The translations under genes were made by a program, and so were the position numbers. A DNA stretch of 64,000 bases from Thermothelomyces thermophilus ATCC 42464 (lineage: Eukaryota > Ascomycota > Sordariomycetes > Sordariales > Chaetomiaceae), in NCBI RefSeq assembly GCF_000226095.1, contig NC_016477.1, positions 3,038,001 through 3,102,000 on the forward strand, written 5' to 3'. The stretch's first letter is position 1; every line of letters starts with the position of its first letter. This document shows, piece after piece, positions 40,029-52,628 of the stretch. The notes under the pieces were generated by a model. It did not search any database, was not told the DNA's origin, and worked only from the letters and a program-made list of their open reading frames with translations.

Positions 40029-40825
40029 CGCCTGTATAGCAGCAAGTAGTAGTATAGTATAGGAGGAACTAGTATAAGAGACCACTATATCGAGACCTTC
40101 CGGCAGAAATATAGGAAATCGCTACAATCTTTAGACGACGGTAGCAAGATAAGCGACTATAGATAATAGTATAATGGAGATAGTATAAAATGCTTATACT
40201 AGTAGATAATAGAGTAGAGATAAACCTGATTTCGCTAACGCTTATAAATTAGCTATAGATACCCTAGAGAATGAAGTAGAAGCATAGTATAGTCAAAGGG
40301 CTATTTCCGATATAATAGGTATATAAGGAGACTAAACCAATTAACATTACTATAATAGGGAAGACTATAGTAGTTATATTTAGTATTATAGATATAGGTA
40401 ACAATAAAGATATAATACCAGGGTTACTATAGTATAAAGATTACAACCTAGACATTAGCTAGAAGAATAATAGCTACCTACGACCCCAAATGGAGTTATA
40501 TTCGACTAATGAGATAAGGAGCGTGTAAGAATCGCGAGCGGACGATGCTCAAGGGAAGGCATATCCTATAGATCTACCACAAGAGACGAACAGTAGCAGG
40601 CAGACTATTATAGATTCTAGAAGAAGCGGTATAACAACACCGACGTTATAATAGGAGGAATAAGCTAAACCGCCGATAGCTATTCTCTCTATTAACGAAT
40701 ATAGAGCACTATAACTAAAAATATAGAGTACTATAACTAGAGTAGTAGGTTAAGATAAGAGAAATCGCCAGTATTGCTATAGATAGAACTAAGTTCATAT
40801 ACTATTAGAAAGCTAAGAGACAAGA
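39992..40825 (+). pseudogene. pol of copy B, first part (protease)
   Basis: Protease and inter-domain region, interrupted by copy C at CAAGA (40,821-40,825). Stop-ridden. Confidence 0.75.
40821..40825 (+). repeat. Target-site duplication CAAGA, left of copy C
   Basis: CAAGA directly before the LTR at 40,826, repeated at 48,317-48,321 directly after the 3' LTR. The empty site can be read from the intact pol (equivalent to 34,049-34,053). Confidence 0.85.
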
Positions 40826-41243
40826 TGTCACGGAAATATACATGCAGATGCCGCCTAGGCCACCAGCACAAACAGGCCAATCAAGCCGAAGGAACGGAAG
40901 GACCAATTACAACATAGGAAGTATAGTGATCACTACGCTTACCAGCGATCAGGGTGATCACCACCATACGATCACTCACGATCACCGTGATCAGGAGTGA
41001 TCACTAGGATTATATATACACGTAGATAGTCACTCGTTATAGTAGACTCTAGGAGTTCACTAGTAGTAACAATCACAATCACAGTACTTATACTAAGCAT
41101 TGCTGATTACTATAAGAGACAACTCTAGTGTTGTTGTAAACCCTTTGGCTTCACCAAATCCCTCAGACGACCTGTCTACTTGTCCCGCTCAACCCACCTC
41201 CGTCTAGACCCTTTCAGAAGAAGTCTGAGCTAGGTTCGTCACA
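40826..41243 (+). repeat. 5' LTR of copy C (418 bp)
   Basis: TGTCACGG...GTCACA. U3 carries seven GATCAC/GATCAG motifs (about 40,926-41,001). The primer reads AGTAGTAACAA and the adjoining PBS TTGTTACTACT, so they are still complementary. Confidence 0.9.
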
Positions 41244-41270
41244 CGTTGTTACTACTCCCTTTGTTTTATC

Positions 41271-43532
41271 ATGGTTTAGAACGGAGGTGACTTCGACCTT
41301 GACATCGACATAGCTACTAACGTCACGGCCAAACAGCTACTCGCTTAGCTTGGTCAACTCTAGCAGCGGATCTAGGAGTTAGACTAGAGAGATAAGACTG
41401 CTTAAGCTCGAATCAAGGAACTCGAGAACCGCGAAAAGTACTTGTAGAAGTTGGTTAACGAGGCCTACGTTAAAATCGAGGCACTCAAGGGCGCCAAAGC
41501 GAAGCGTATTAAGATCGAACCACCTGGCAAATACGGAGGAACTAAGGAGGATCTTGTAGGATTCCTAATAAACCTCCGATCTTACTTCCGGCTTAATAAT
41601 AACAAGTTTCTAGATGACAAAGCCAAAGTCTTCTATATAGTTACGAGACTAGAAGGTAAGGCACTTAGATGGTTCGAGCCTACGTAGAATGACTATCTCA
41701 CTAAGGAAGACGAAGACGAACGAGACGCGTTTATATAGGCAGTCTTCCGATCTTACGACTGTTTCGAAGAAGAGCTTTAGAAAGTTTTTAGCGACAAAGA
41801 CGAGAAGATTTATATATAAGAAAGACTTGCTAATCTCTGATAGACCAAGTTAGTAGCCTCCTACGCTATATAATTTAGATAGGATATACTTAAGTCTTAG
41901 CTAAATAATAAGGTATTAATATAATTATTCTATAATAGCCTAAAGGAAAAGGTCAAGGACGAGCTATATAAGTACGATCGGCCTAAGACTCTAGATAAAT
42001 ATATCGTATAGGCTATTAGGATTGATAATCGACTCTACGTACGAGAGTAGCAGAAACGAGGTTAAATAAACGGAACTACGGTTAAGGCTAATGACAAGAA
42101 AAAGCGAGCGTATATTAGTACCTTATATAGGACGTACCCCGGAGCTATAGATATAGATATAGCATAGAAGCAGGACTAGAAGAAGACGGCTAAAGACAAG
42201 TCCAATATTACCTACTATAACTACAGAAAGAAAGGACACTATAAGTAAGAATGCTAAAGCCCGAAGAAAGAATGGAAACTAACCCCTAGAAAGGAAATTA
42301 CGACTATCAACAAAACTACTAAAGACGTCATCGAAGTAGCGGCCACGAGCTACAAAGACAAGGGTAGTAACAGGGATAGTCTCGGACACGACGGCAACGA
42401 TAAAGACAAACAAGCACTGTACTCTAAACTGGTCACTATGGATCTAGAGACAGGTCTTGCCGAATGGGACATGGCAGGAGAATATATACCGCTAGTTTCG
42501 ATTCTCCTAGCCTTGAGGTAGTAGGGTCTTATAGTCACGTAGAGGTAGGATAGATCGTAGATAACTAACACCTAAGGAATTAAAAGACCCGGACCTAATG
42601 CTCTATTCCTCTAGGAACGAATCGAATAGTACTATAACGAAGTTTTCTGACTTAATATGGAACTACGTAAACGGGACAGGCGCTTGACTCGACTTGCCTA
42701 GTAGAGTAATGAGATGAAGGACGAAATAAAGGAACTCTGACGTATTATAGAAGCTATTAAAGGAGAACCGCCTATAATATATGATAGGCCTGATAGCTAC
42801 ACCGAGTATCTTAACGGCTAGCAACTTAGTAACGACGTACAGAACCTAGAATACTAGTTTATACAAGCGAACCATAGAAAAGATGAGCGTACGTAGGAAA
42901 GCTACTAGAAGAAATACTCCTACCTTAGCATTAGAGTACCTATGGTCTACGTATAGTGGGAAGGATTCGGGAAAGAATTCCAATACCTCCTAGGCGACGC
43001 TATACGACTATACCCTTGATACAAGGCATATACGTAAGTGCCCTAGTTCTAATGTATGGCATATAAATGCCGATACCACTTCCGCGACAAATTCGAGAAT
43101 AATTACTAGCCGACCTGACAAGGAAATGAGGACGGAAGCTTATGCCTGGTGGAGTAGGTCTACGATATAGGAAATAGAGCAGCCAAATTGCTCTAGAAGA
43201 TCGAAGCCCGTAATCTAGAAAGCATCATAATAGTTCTAAAACGAGCCTGGCCTAGGCACTATAGAACCGGACGAGATATATGGGACTCGTGCTGGAGCAA
43301 CGATTGCCTCTATCACGCGGACGAAAAGAAATTGCGAATTCGGGAGCTTCAGATAAAGCTATAGTACGTACGACGGAAAGTAGAACGGACCTAATGGTAG
43401 GAAGCCGTAAGTACCTAATAGCTTACAGAAATGAGCACGATCGACGAAGCTGCTATTAGCCAAACAACTAGAGAGGTTAGCACTGACCTAGGAAACAGGT
43501 CAGGGCCCTTCGAGGGGCCCGGAAACCATTAA
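41271..43532 (+). pseudogene. gag of copy C, RIP-mutated
   Basis: ATG retained, 2262 nt. In-frame TAG/TAA codons begin in the first 30 codons. 41,451-41,687 remains open (KIEALKGAKAKRIKIEPPGK-type sequence). Confidence 0.85.
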
Positions 43533-46500
43533 CGCCTGCGTAGCGGCAAGTGGTAGCATAGTATAGAAGGAACTGGCGTAAGAGACTACTATACCGAGAC
43601 CTCCCGGCAGAAACATAGGAAATCGCCGTAATCTTTAGATGATAGCGGCAAGACAAGCGGCTATAGATAATAGCATAATAGAAACAGCACGAAATGCTTG
43701 TACTAGTGGACAGTGGAGTAGAGATGAACCTGATCTTGCTGATGCTTGTAAATTAGCTACAGATACCCTAGAGAATGAAGCAGAAGTATAGTATAGTCAA
43801 AGGGCCATTTCCGACGTAATAGGTATATAGAGAGACTAAACCGATCGACATTATTATAGTAGGGAAGACTATAGTAGTCGTATTTAGTATTATAGATATA
43901 GGTAACGACAAAGATATAATATTAGGGTTACTATAGCATGAAGATTACGACCTAGACATTAGCTAGAAGAATGGTAGCTACCTACGACCCCGAACGGAGT
44001 CGTATTCGACTAGCGAGATAGGGAGCGTGTAAGGATTATAAGCGGACGATGCTTAGAAAAAGGCATATCCTACGGATCTATTGCAAGAGACGGACAGTGG
44101 CAGGCAGACCACTACGGACTCTAGAAGAGGCGGCATAACGACATCAATATTATAATAGGAGGAACGAGCTAAATCGCCAATAGCTGTTCTCTCCGTTGAC
44201 GAATACGGAGCACTACAATTGGAGTAGTAGGTCGAGATAGGAGAAATCGCTAGTATCACTATAGACGGAACTAAGTTCGTATACTATTAGAAAACCGAGA
44301 GATGAGACAAGACTAGGGAAGTACTAAAGGAGTACAAGGGACACCTAGCATTCGAACCGAAGTATCTAGAAGGATTATTAGAACATGGCCTATAGGATTA
44401 TGAGATCAAGCTTAAGGAAGGAATATGACTAAAGTTCTTTAAGATTTACTATACGAGCTAGATATAGAATAAAGAACTTAAGCGATATTTGGAGGAGAAC
44501 CTTCGAAGAGGACATATCCGCCCGTCGACATCGCTAGTAGGCTACCTAATCCTGTTTATGCCTAAGAAAGACGGAAAGCTATGGTTATACGTTGACTATT
44601 GGTAACTTAACGAACAGACCGTGAAAAATCGATACCCGTTACTGCTAATCTCACGGCTCTAAGATTAGTTAGCAGGAGCCTAATATTTCACGCGTCTTGA
44701 CTTGCTATCAGCCTATAACTATATATAGATCAAAGAAAGCGACGAGTGGAAAACGGCCTTTAGGACACCCTATAGCTACTATAAGTACCTCGTCATGCCA
44801 TTCGGACTTATAAACGCGCCGGCAACGTTCTAAGCCCTAATTAATCAAGCTATCTAACCCTTTCTTGACAAATTTACGGTATATTATCTCGACGATATAC
44901 TTATCTTCTCTAAGACGATAGACGAACACCGGAAGTATGTAATAGTAGTATTAGACGCACTATATATATATAAGCTATCAGTTAACAAGGGAAAGAGCGA
45001 ATTCTATATCAGGAAGATAGTCTTTTTAGGATACGAAATATCCCTAGGATAAATCCGGATAGAACCTTCAAAGATTAAAGCTATCAAGAATTGGCTATAA
45101 CTGACGTCAGTTACAGAAGTACGAAGTTTCATCGGATTTGCGAACTTCTACCGGATGTTCATCAGGAACTTTAGAGCGATTGCACGACCTTTACACGAAC
45201 TTACTAAGAAGAACGCTAAATTCTAATGGGAAGAGCGACACGAGCAAGCATTCACGTAGATCCGTAACACCATTACTAAAGATCTAGTATTAGTACTACC
45301 AGACCCTAAGAAGCCATTTGAGGTAGAAATAGACGCTTCAGACTACGCTATTGGAGGACAATTAGGATAACGAGACAAATAAGGGAAGCTACATCCTATA
45401 GCCTTCTTTTTAAAGAAGCTCGACGGACTACGTCTAAATTATCCGATTTATGACAAGGAACTACTTACGATTGTCAAAGCTTTTAAGGAATGGCGATTAT
45501 ACCTTAGTAGTACGATTAAACCGGTACAAGTGTATATAGATTATAAGAACCTGCGATACTTTACAACGATAAAGGAACTTAATAGATGACAAATACGATA
45601 GGTAGAATTCCTTATAGAATTTAACTTTGAGATCTGCTATAAGAAGGGCAAAGAAAACGTACGAGTAGACATTTTAAGTCGACGAACGGATTATACGAAA
45701 GGACGAACGGGAATAATACTACCGTTATTCAAGGAACGAATAGACGGAACGCTGCATTACAAAACGTAGACACCTATAGAAGATAATCTACTCGACTCGT
45801 TCCTAGAATGCTACGCAATCTTTCGAGAGGAAAGGATCAACAAGGCACAGTATCAAGCAGCACCCGGACTAGTAGTACCTGATGGAGTGGAAGAGAAAGA
45901 TAGGAAACTCTGGTACTAAGGCAAAGCATATATCTACGACTAGGATTAATAGTTACGGATGATTCGAGAACTCTACGAGTCAAAACTTAGAGGACACAAG
46001 GGAGTTACGAAGACTGTCGCACAAGTCAAGAAATATTACAACTTTCCATAGTTAACGGCACGAGTTAAGGAAGTCGTATAGAACTGCGACATCTGCAACC
46101 GAAGCAAAACGGCATGACACAAGCTGTATAGGCTACTTTAGCCACTGCCAACAGCTAACAAACTATAGAGTTTAGTCATGATAGACTTCATTACGAAGCT
46201 GCTGGAATCCAAGGATATAGCTATAGGAGTAACCTACAATAGTATTCTTACTATAGTAGATTGCCTAACTAAGTAGGCATACTTCTTTTCCTATAAGGAG
46301 TCCTAGACAGCTAAATAGTTAGCAGACGTAATCTATTGGCAAGTTGCATTAGTACATGCTTGGCCGTAAGAATAGATTACCGACAGAGACACCAAGTTCG
46401 CATCGAAGTTCTGGCAAGCGTTAATACAACGATTAGGCGTCAATAGCAAGCTGTCAACGGCATATTACCTATAGACCGACGGACAAACGGAGCGACTAAA

Positions 46501-47230
46501 CCAAGTTATTAAGCAGTACCTTCGCTCTTACGTTAACTACTAGCAAGACGACTAGGTCATGCTATTACCAATAGCACAACTCGCTTATAATACGACGCTA
46601 ACGGAGACGACTAAAGTTACACCGTTCTTCGCGAACTACGGATACAAAGCAGACCTTAGGCAAGGACCAGAGGTTACAGTGCCGAGAGCAGTAATCAAAG
46701 CAGAACAAATGTACGCACTATATAAAAAGCTTAAAAAGGAACTTGAGTTTATCAGGACCAGAATGAAAAACTACTACGACAAATATAGGCTCGAGGGACC
46801 TTGCCTAGAGAGGGGAGATAAAGTCTACCTAATTATACGAAACTTACAAACTAAACGACCAAGTACGAAGCTAGACTTTAAGAAGGTCAGACCCTTCGTT
46901 ATCAAAGAATAAATTTCGACATCTAACTACCGACTATCGTTACCGTTATCTATATGCCTACGGACGGATGTTTTTCATATTTCACTTCTCGAACTAGTAC
47001 CAAAAAATGCTAAGGTTGCTATACACATCGAAGCAGAGGATGAAGAAAAAGAATAGGATGTTAAAGAAATTCTGGATTTATATATTATCAATGGGGAACT
47101 GTAGTACCTAGTTAAATGGCTTGATTTTAGATTAGAAGACAACTTATAGGAACTAGTTAAGAACTTGAACTGCCCTAAGAAACTAGAACAGTTCCATCGG
47201 CAGAACCCAGATCGGCCAAAGGTAAACCTA
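43496..47230 (+). pseudogene. pol of copy C, RIP-mutated
   Basis: Protease to chromodomain in the same order as the intact copy. Stops throughout, but a long open integrase C-terminal piece survives at 46,559-46,912 (VPRAVIKAEQMYAL... through the GPY/F region). The end is approximate. Confidence 0.8.
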
Positions 47231-47767
47231 GGATAGAACCGAAAATAACGCCCTAGTCAATAACGTCGACGCCACCGTTAAGTTATACGACGGCCCCCGA
47301 TTCCTACTATTCTACCGCCTCCAATTCGTCTAGATTCGACAAACCCCGTGTAACCATATCTGCCCCCTTCTCCACTAGGAACTCTCGTTATTTACGAACC
47401 CGAGTCAGACAGGCTAACGCCTTAGAAGCTTTACATTAATATTCCCGTAGCAAGGCTTCGGCCTCTTTCTCTTCAGCCTTCAAATGACGTTGCTCGCGTA
47501 TAATACGATCTACTACGTTACGATTAGAGACGTGCCCTCGTAAGAAAATAGGAACTTACAAGAAGAAACTAGAACGCCGGAACCATCGTAAGCATGACCC
47601 TGACACACGCAAGCCTCGTAGCGACGAGATTTTTCAATCATCTTGTACACTCGGTTATGCTCTGCGTAATAGGAACACGCTATCACTACGAACCCGTGAT
47701 TAGAAATAAACTAAGCTAAACGCTTACGACGAATAGACGCTAGGGATCTACGCGCGTTAGATGGCAT
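47230..47767 (-). pseudogene. Antisense Zn2Cys6 ORF of copy C, RIP-mutated
   Basis: ATG at 47,767 (MPSNARRSLASIRRKR). Codons 31, 34, 41, 50, 53 and 60 (47,677-47,588) are Cys or TAC (from TGC), giving C-x2-C-x6-C-x8-C-x2-C-x6-C, the canonical Zn2Cys6 spacing. After a one-base shift a coil follows (LTRVRKQREFLVEKG-like sequence) that resembles the intact protein's coil. Truncated by RIP stops. Confidence 0.65.
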
Positions 47768-47898
47768 GATTGACAGCACGAAGGGTAACGAGGACTAAGG
47801 AGAAAAAACATGTATAAGGAATATGAGGGATGTTAGCGCTATTTAAGACGGCCTAAAAAGAGGGCTTTTAGGTCGAAAGCCTCGGAGGGAGGGCATCG

Positions 47899-48316
47899 TG
47901 TCACGGAAATATGTATGCAGATGCCGCCTAGGCCACCAGCACAAACGGGCTAATCAAGCCGAAGGAACGGAAGGACCAATTACAACATAGGAAGTATAGT
48001 GATCACTACGCTCACCAGCGATCAGGGTGATCACCACCATACGATCACTCACGATCACCGTGATCAGGAGTGATCACTAGGATTATATATACACGTAGAT
48101 AGTCACTCGTTATGGTGGACTCTGGGAGTTCACTAGTGGTAACAATCACAATCACAGTACTTATACTAAGCATTGCTGATTACTGTGAGAGACAACTCTA
48201 GTGTTGTTGTGAACCCTTTGGCTTCACCGAATCCCTTAGACGACCTGCCTGCTTGTCCCGCTCAACCCACCTCCGTCTGGACCCTTTTAGAAGAAGTCTG
48301 AGCTAGGTTCGTCACA
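47899..48316 (+). repeat. 3' LTR of copy C (418 bp)
   Basis: Pairs with 40,826-41,243. It retains AGTGGTAACAA where the 5' LTR has AGTAGTAACAA, so the two LTRs were mutated independently by RIP. Confidence 0.9.
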
Positions 48317-51230
48317 CAAGACAAGACTAGGGAAGTACTAAAGGAATATAAAGAATACCTAGCATTTGAACCGAAGTATCTAGAAAGATTACTAGAGTAT
48401 AGCCTATAGGATTACGAGATTAAGCTTAAGGAAGGAGTATAACTAAAGTTCTTTAAGATTTACTATATAAGCTAGATATAGAATGAAGAACTTAAGCGAT
48501 ATTTAGAGGAAAACCTTTGAAGAGGATATATCTGCCTGTCGATATCGCTAGCAGGCTACTTAATCCTATTTATACCTAAGAAAGATAGAAAGCTATGGTT
48601 ATATGTCGACTATTGGTAACTTAACGAATAGACTATAAAAAACCGATACCTATTATTACTAATCTTACGGCTCCGAGATTAGTTAGTAGGAGCCTAATAT
48701 TTTACGTACCTTGACTTGCTATCGGCCTATAACTATATATAGATTAAAGAAGGCAACGAGTGGAAAACAGCCTTTAGGATACCTTATAGTTACTACGAGT
48801 ACCTTATTATGCCATTTAGACTTACAAACACGCTAGTAACGTTCTAAGCCCTAATTAATTAAGCTATCTAACCCTTTCTCGACAAATTTATAATATATTA
48901 TCTTAACGATATACTTATCTTCCCTAAGACGATAGACAAACACCAGAAGCACGTAAGAGTAGTACTAGACGTATTATATATGTATAAGCTATTAGTTAAC
49001 AAGGAAAAGAGCAAATTCTACGTTAGGAAGACGGTGTTTCTAGGATATGAGATATCCCTAGGACAAATCCGGATAGAACCTTTAAAGGTTAAAGCTATTA
49101 AGGATTAGCCATAACCGACGTTAGTTACGGAAGTACGAAGTTTCATTAGGTTTATAAACTTCTACTAGATGTTTATTAGGAACTTTAGAGCGATCGTATA
49201 ACCTTTATACGAACTTACTAAGAAGAACGCTAAATTCTAATAGGAAGAATAGTATAAGTAAGTATTTACGTAGATCCGCGACGCCATTACTAAAGATCTA
49301 GTACTAGTGCTACTAGACCTTAAGAAGCTATTTAAGGTAGAAATAGACACTTTAGACTACGCTATTAGAGGATAGTTAGGATAATAAGACAAACAAAGGA
49401 AGTTACATCCTATAGCCTTCTTTTTAAAGAAGCTCGATAGACTATATCTTAATTATCTAATCTACGACAAGGAACTACTTACAATTATTAAAGCTTTTAA
49501 GGAATGGCGACTATACCTTAGTAGTACGATCGAACTAGTATAAGTGTATATAGATTATAAGAATTTACGGTACTTTACAATGACAAAGGAGCTTAACGGA
49601 CGACAAATACGATAGGTAGAATTCCTTGCGGAATTCAATTTTGAGATCTGCTATAAGAAGGGTAAAGAGAACGTATAAGCAGACGCCTTAAGCCGACGAA
49701 CGGATTATACGGAAGGATGAATAGAAACAATGCTACCGTTATTTAAGGAACGAATAGACGGAACACTACATTATAAAACGTAGATACCTATAGAAGACGA
49801 TCTATTTAACTCGTTCCTAGAATGTTATATAATCTTTCGAGAAGAAAGGATTAACAAGGTATAGTATTAAGCAATACCCGGACTAGTAGTACCTGATGGA
49901 GTAGAAGAAAAAGATAGGAAACTCTAGTACCGAGGTAAAGCGTATATCCATAATAAAGATTAATAGCTACAAATGATTTAAGAACTCTATAAGTCGAAAC
50001 TTGGAGGATATAAAGGAGTTATGAAGACTGTCATATAAGTCAAGAAATACTACGACTTTCTATAGTTAATGGCACGAGTTAAGGAAGTTATACAGAACTA
50101 CGATATCTGTAATCGAAGCAAAACGGCACAATATAAGCTATATAGGCTACTTTAGCTATTACTAATAGCTGACAAACTATAGAGTTTAGTTATAATAGAC
50201 TTTATTATAAAACTGCTAAAATCTAAGGATACAGCTATAAGAGTAATCTATAATAGTATTCTTACTATAGTAGATTGCCTGACTAAATAGGTATATTTCT
50301 TTCCCTACAAGGAGTCCTAGATAGCTAAATAGCTAGTAGACGTAATCTATTAGCAAGTCATATTAGTATATGCTTGGCTATAAGAATAGATTACTAATAG
50401 AGACACCAAGTTCGTATCGAAGTTCTAGTAAGCATTAATATAACGATTAGGCGTTAATAGCAAGCTGTTAACGGCATATTACCTATAAACCGACGGACAA
50501 ATGGAGCGACTAAACTAAGTTATCGAGTAATACCTCTGTTCTTATATTAACTACTAGTAAGACGACTAGGTTATGCTATTACTAATAGTATAACTCGCCT
50601 ATAACATAACGCTAATAGAAACGACTAAAGTTATACCGTTCTTCGTAAACTATAGATACAAAGCAGACCTTAGGCAAAGACCAGAGGTTATAGTGCCGAG
50701 AGCAGCAGTCAAAGCGGAACAAATATATATACTATATAAGAAGCTTAAAAAGGAACTTAAGTTTATTAGAACTAGAATAAAGAACTACTATGATAAATAT
50801 AGGCTTAAGGGACCTTGCCTAGAGAGGGGAGACAAAGTCTACCTAATTATACGAAACTTATAAACTAAACGACTAAGTACGAAGCTAGACTTTAAGAAGG
50901 TCAGACCCTTTATTATCAAAGAACAAATTTCGACATCTAACTACTGACTATCGTTACTGTTATCTATATAACTATAGATAGATGTTTTTTATATTTCACT
51001 TCTCAAACTAGTACTAAAGAACGCTAAGGTTACTATATATATCGAAATAAAGGATAAAGAAGAAGAATAGGACGTCAAAGAAATCCTAGATTTATATATT
51101 ATTAACGGAGAACTATAATACCTAGTTAAATAGCTTGATTTTAGACTAGAAGATAACTTATAGGAACTAGTTAAAAACCTAAGTTACCTTAAGAAACTAG
51201 AGTAATTCTACTAGTAGAATTCTAACCGGC
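48317..51230 (+). pseudogene. pol of copy B, second part (RT to chromodomain)
   Basis: Starts with the duplicated CAAGA and continues through RT, RNase H, integrase and chromodomain; all are riddled with TAG/TAA. The most strongly mutated of the pol copies. The 3' limit is approximate. Confidence 0.75.
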
Positions 51231-51379
51231 TATAAGAACTAGCTCTAAAGCCTATTCCCTAATAGAGAAAAAGAGGAACCTGCTAGAATTAGGACTAGGA
51301 TCTAACCTAATCAACTCCTAATCGAGCACGTCAAAAGCACCTAACGCCTAAGCCTAACCTGCTAAGGTCTACGTCTCCG

Positions 51380-51860
51380 ACATCGGCAGAGGAGTATCTA
51401 GTTCTTCCTCCTCCTCTAAACGAGCTATACCACGACGAAAAACTTCGGTACCACGATCGTGTAGGGATTGCTATAAATGACGTAATCGACTTAAGCGGCT
51501 TAGTATCTAAGCGAGAAGCGCCTTAGTCTTAGTAATCTCTTTCGAAACCTTCTCTTGCTTTAATAAATTCGAAAGGACTAAGATAGTTAGTAACCTAGGA
51601 CTACGAAGGAAAATAACAAGGAACCTATAGGTATCTATAATATTTAGGCTACTATACTTCTTACTTATATAAATATAGTTCTAATACTTGTTTAAACCTT
51701 CTATTATTATATAATACTTTCGCGGCTTTGTATTCTAATAACGCTTATAAGGTATAGTGACCTTATAACCCTCTTATTTAATCTTGATTATAATAGTATA
51801 TCGTTTACGCTTAAGATCACGATAGTTCCTAGGAATATAATTAGCTATAGTAGAAGGAAG
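51380..51860 (-). pseudogene. Antisense Zn-cluster ORF of copy B, RIP-mutated
   Basis: In the region between pol and 3' LTR, a minus frame has six TAT codons (51,654-51,749) spaced x2, x7, x9, x2, x6, where the intact ORF has cysteines. TGT to TAT is a RIP change. A coil-like segment (LSRLSRLRHL, then FRRGIARLEEEEEL) follows. Limits are approximate. Confidence 0.5.
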
Positions 51861-51965
51861 CTAGCAGAAGAAGGATATTACCTATAGGGAAAAAAGGGGT
51901 ATTAGTAGTATTCGAAACAAGTTATAAGAAGCTTTCGGGTCGAAAGCCCTAAAGAGGGGGCATCG

Positions 51966-52601
51966 TATTACGAGCTAACTATATACCGCAACCCGGTGGG
52001 GCGTAGTAGGCTAAACGAGCCACCAATCAAGAAGGGTACGGAGCAAGGCTGATACGGGATCGCTAGGGAGTACGGGCTACTACGGGCAAACAATTGCCAA
52101 AAGGGAAAGATAGCGGAGGATAGCTAGCTACTAAAGGCGATCCTAGGGCAGGCTAGAAGGGGACTATAAGCGACCGACAGAAGTATATATATATATAAAT
52201 AATCACTCGTTATAGTAGACTCTAGGAGTTTACTAGTGATAGCAACCTAACCTATAATTATAGTACTTATACTAAGTATCGCTAACTACTATAGGAGATA
52301 ACTCTAGTGTTATTATAAACCCTTTGGCTTTACCAAATCCCTTAGACGACCTGTACGCTTGTCCCGCTTAATTTACCTCTGTCTAAATCCTTTTAGAAGA
52401 AGTCTAAGTTAGGTTCGTTATAAACCCTTATAATTATAATACTTATACTAAGCATTGTTATTAACTACTATAAGAGATAACTCTAGTATTATTATAAACC
52501 CTTTAGCTTTACTAAATCCCTTAGACGACCTGCCTACTTATCCTGCTTAATCTATCTTCGTCTAGACCCTTTTAGAAGAAGTCTAAGTTAGGTTCGTTAC
52601 A
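51966..52601 (+). repeat. Composite LTR shared by copies B and D (subfamily B/D)
   Basis: 51,966-52,422 is a 457-bp LTR (TATTACG, from TGTCACG, to GTTATA) with a unique U3. 52,423-52,601 repeats the R-U5 part (TATAATTATA...GTTACA) before copy D's leader. The primer AGTGATAGCAA (52,235-52,245) exactly complements copy D's PBS (52,604-52,614). Confidence 0.7.
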
Positions 52602-52628
52602 CGTTGCTATCACTCCCTTTGTTCTATT

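Larger units (their letters stand above)
40826..48316 (+). mobile_element. Gypsy copy C, full-length, moderately RIP-mutated, nested in B
   Basis: 7491 bp with two 418-bp LTRs and a CAAGA target duplication. gag keeps its ATG (41,271) and 2262-nt length. It is less mutated than A or B, with patches nearly like the intact sequence (for example 43,260-43,350). Therefore younger than B. Confidence 0.92.
38088..52422 (+). mobile_element. Gypsy copy B, RIP-mutated, lacking its 5' end and split by copy C
   Basis: Begins inside gag (equivalent to 31,338 of the intact element), runs to 40,825, is interrupted by copy C (40,826-48,316), resumes at 48,317 and ends with its 3' LTR at 52,422. Heavily CpA-depleted. 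It carries a 24-bp tandem duplication near 40,705-40,735 in pol. Confidence 0.85.

Noticed and set aside
40705-40735. 24-bp tandem duplication in copy B pol as a functional repeat
   Set aside because: Lies in a dead, RIP-mutated copy and is absent from the others, so it is most likely a replication slip.
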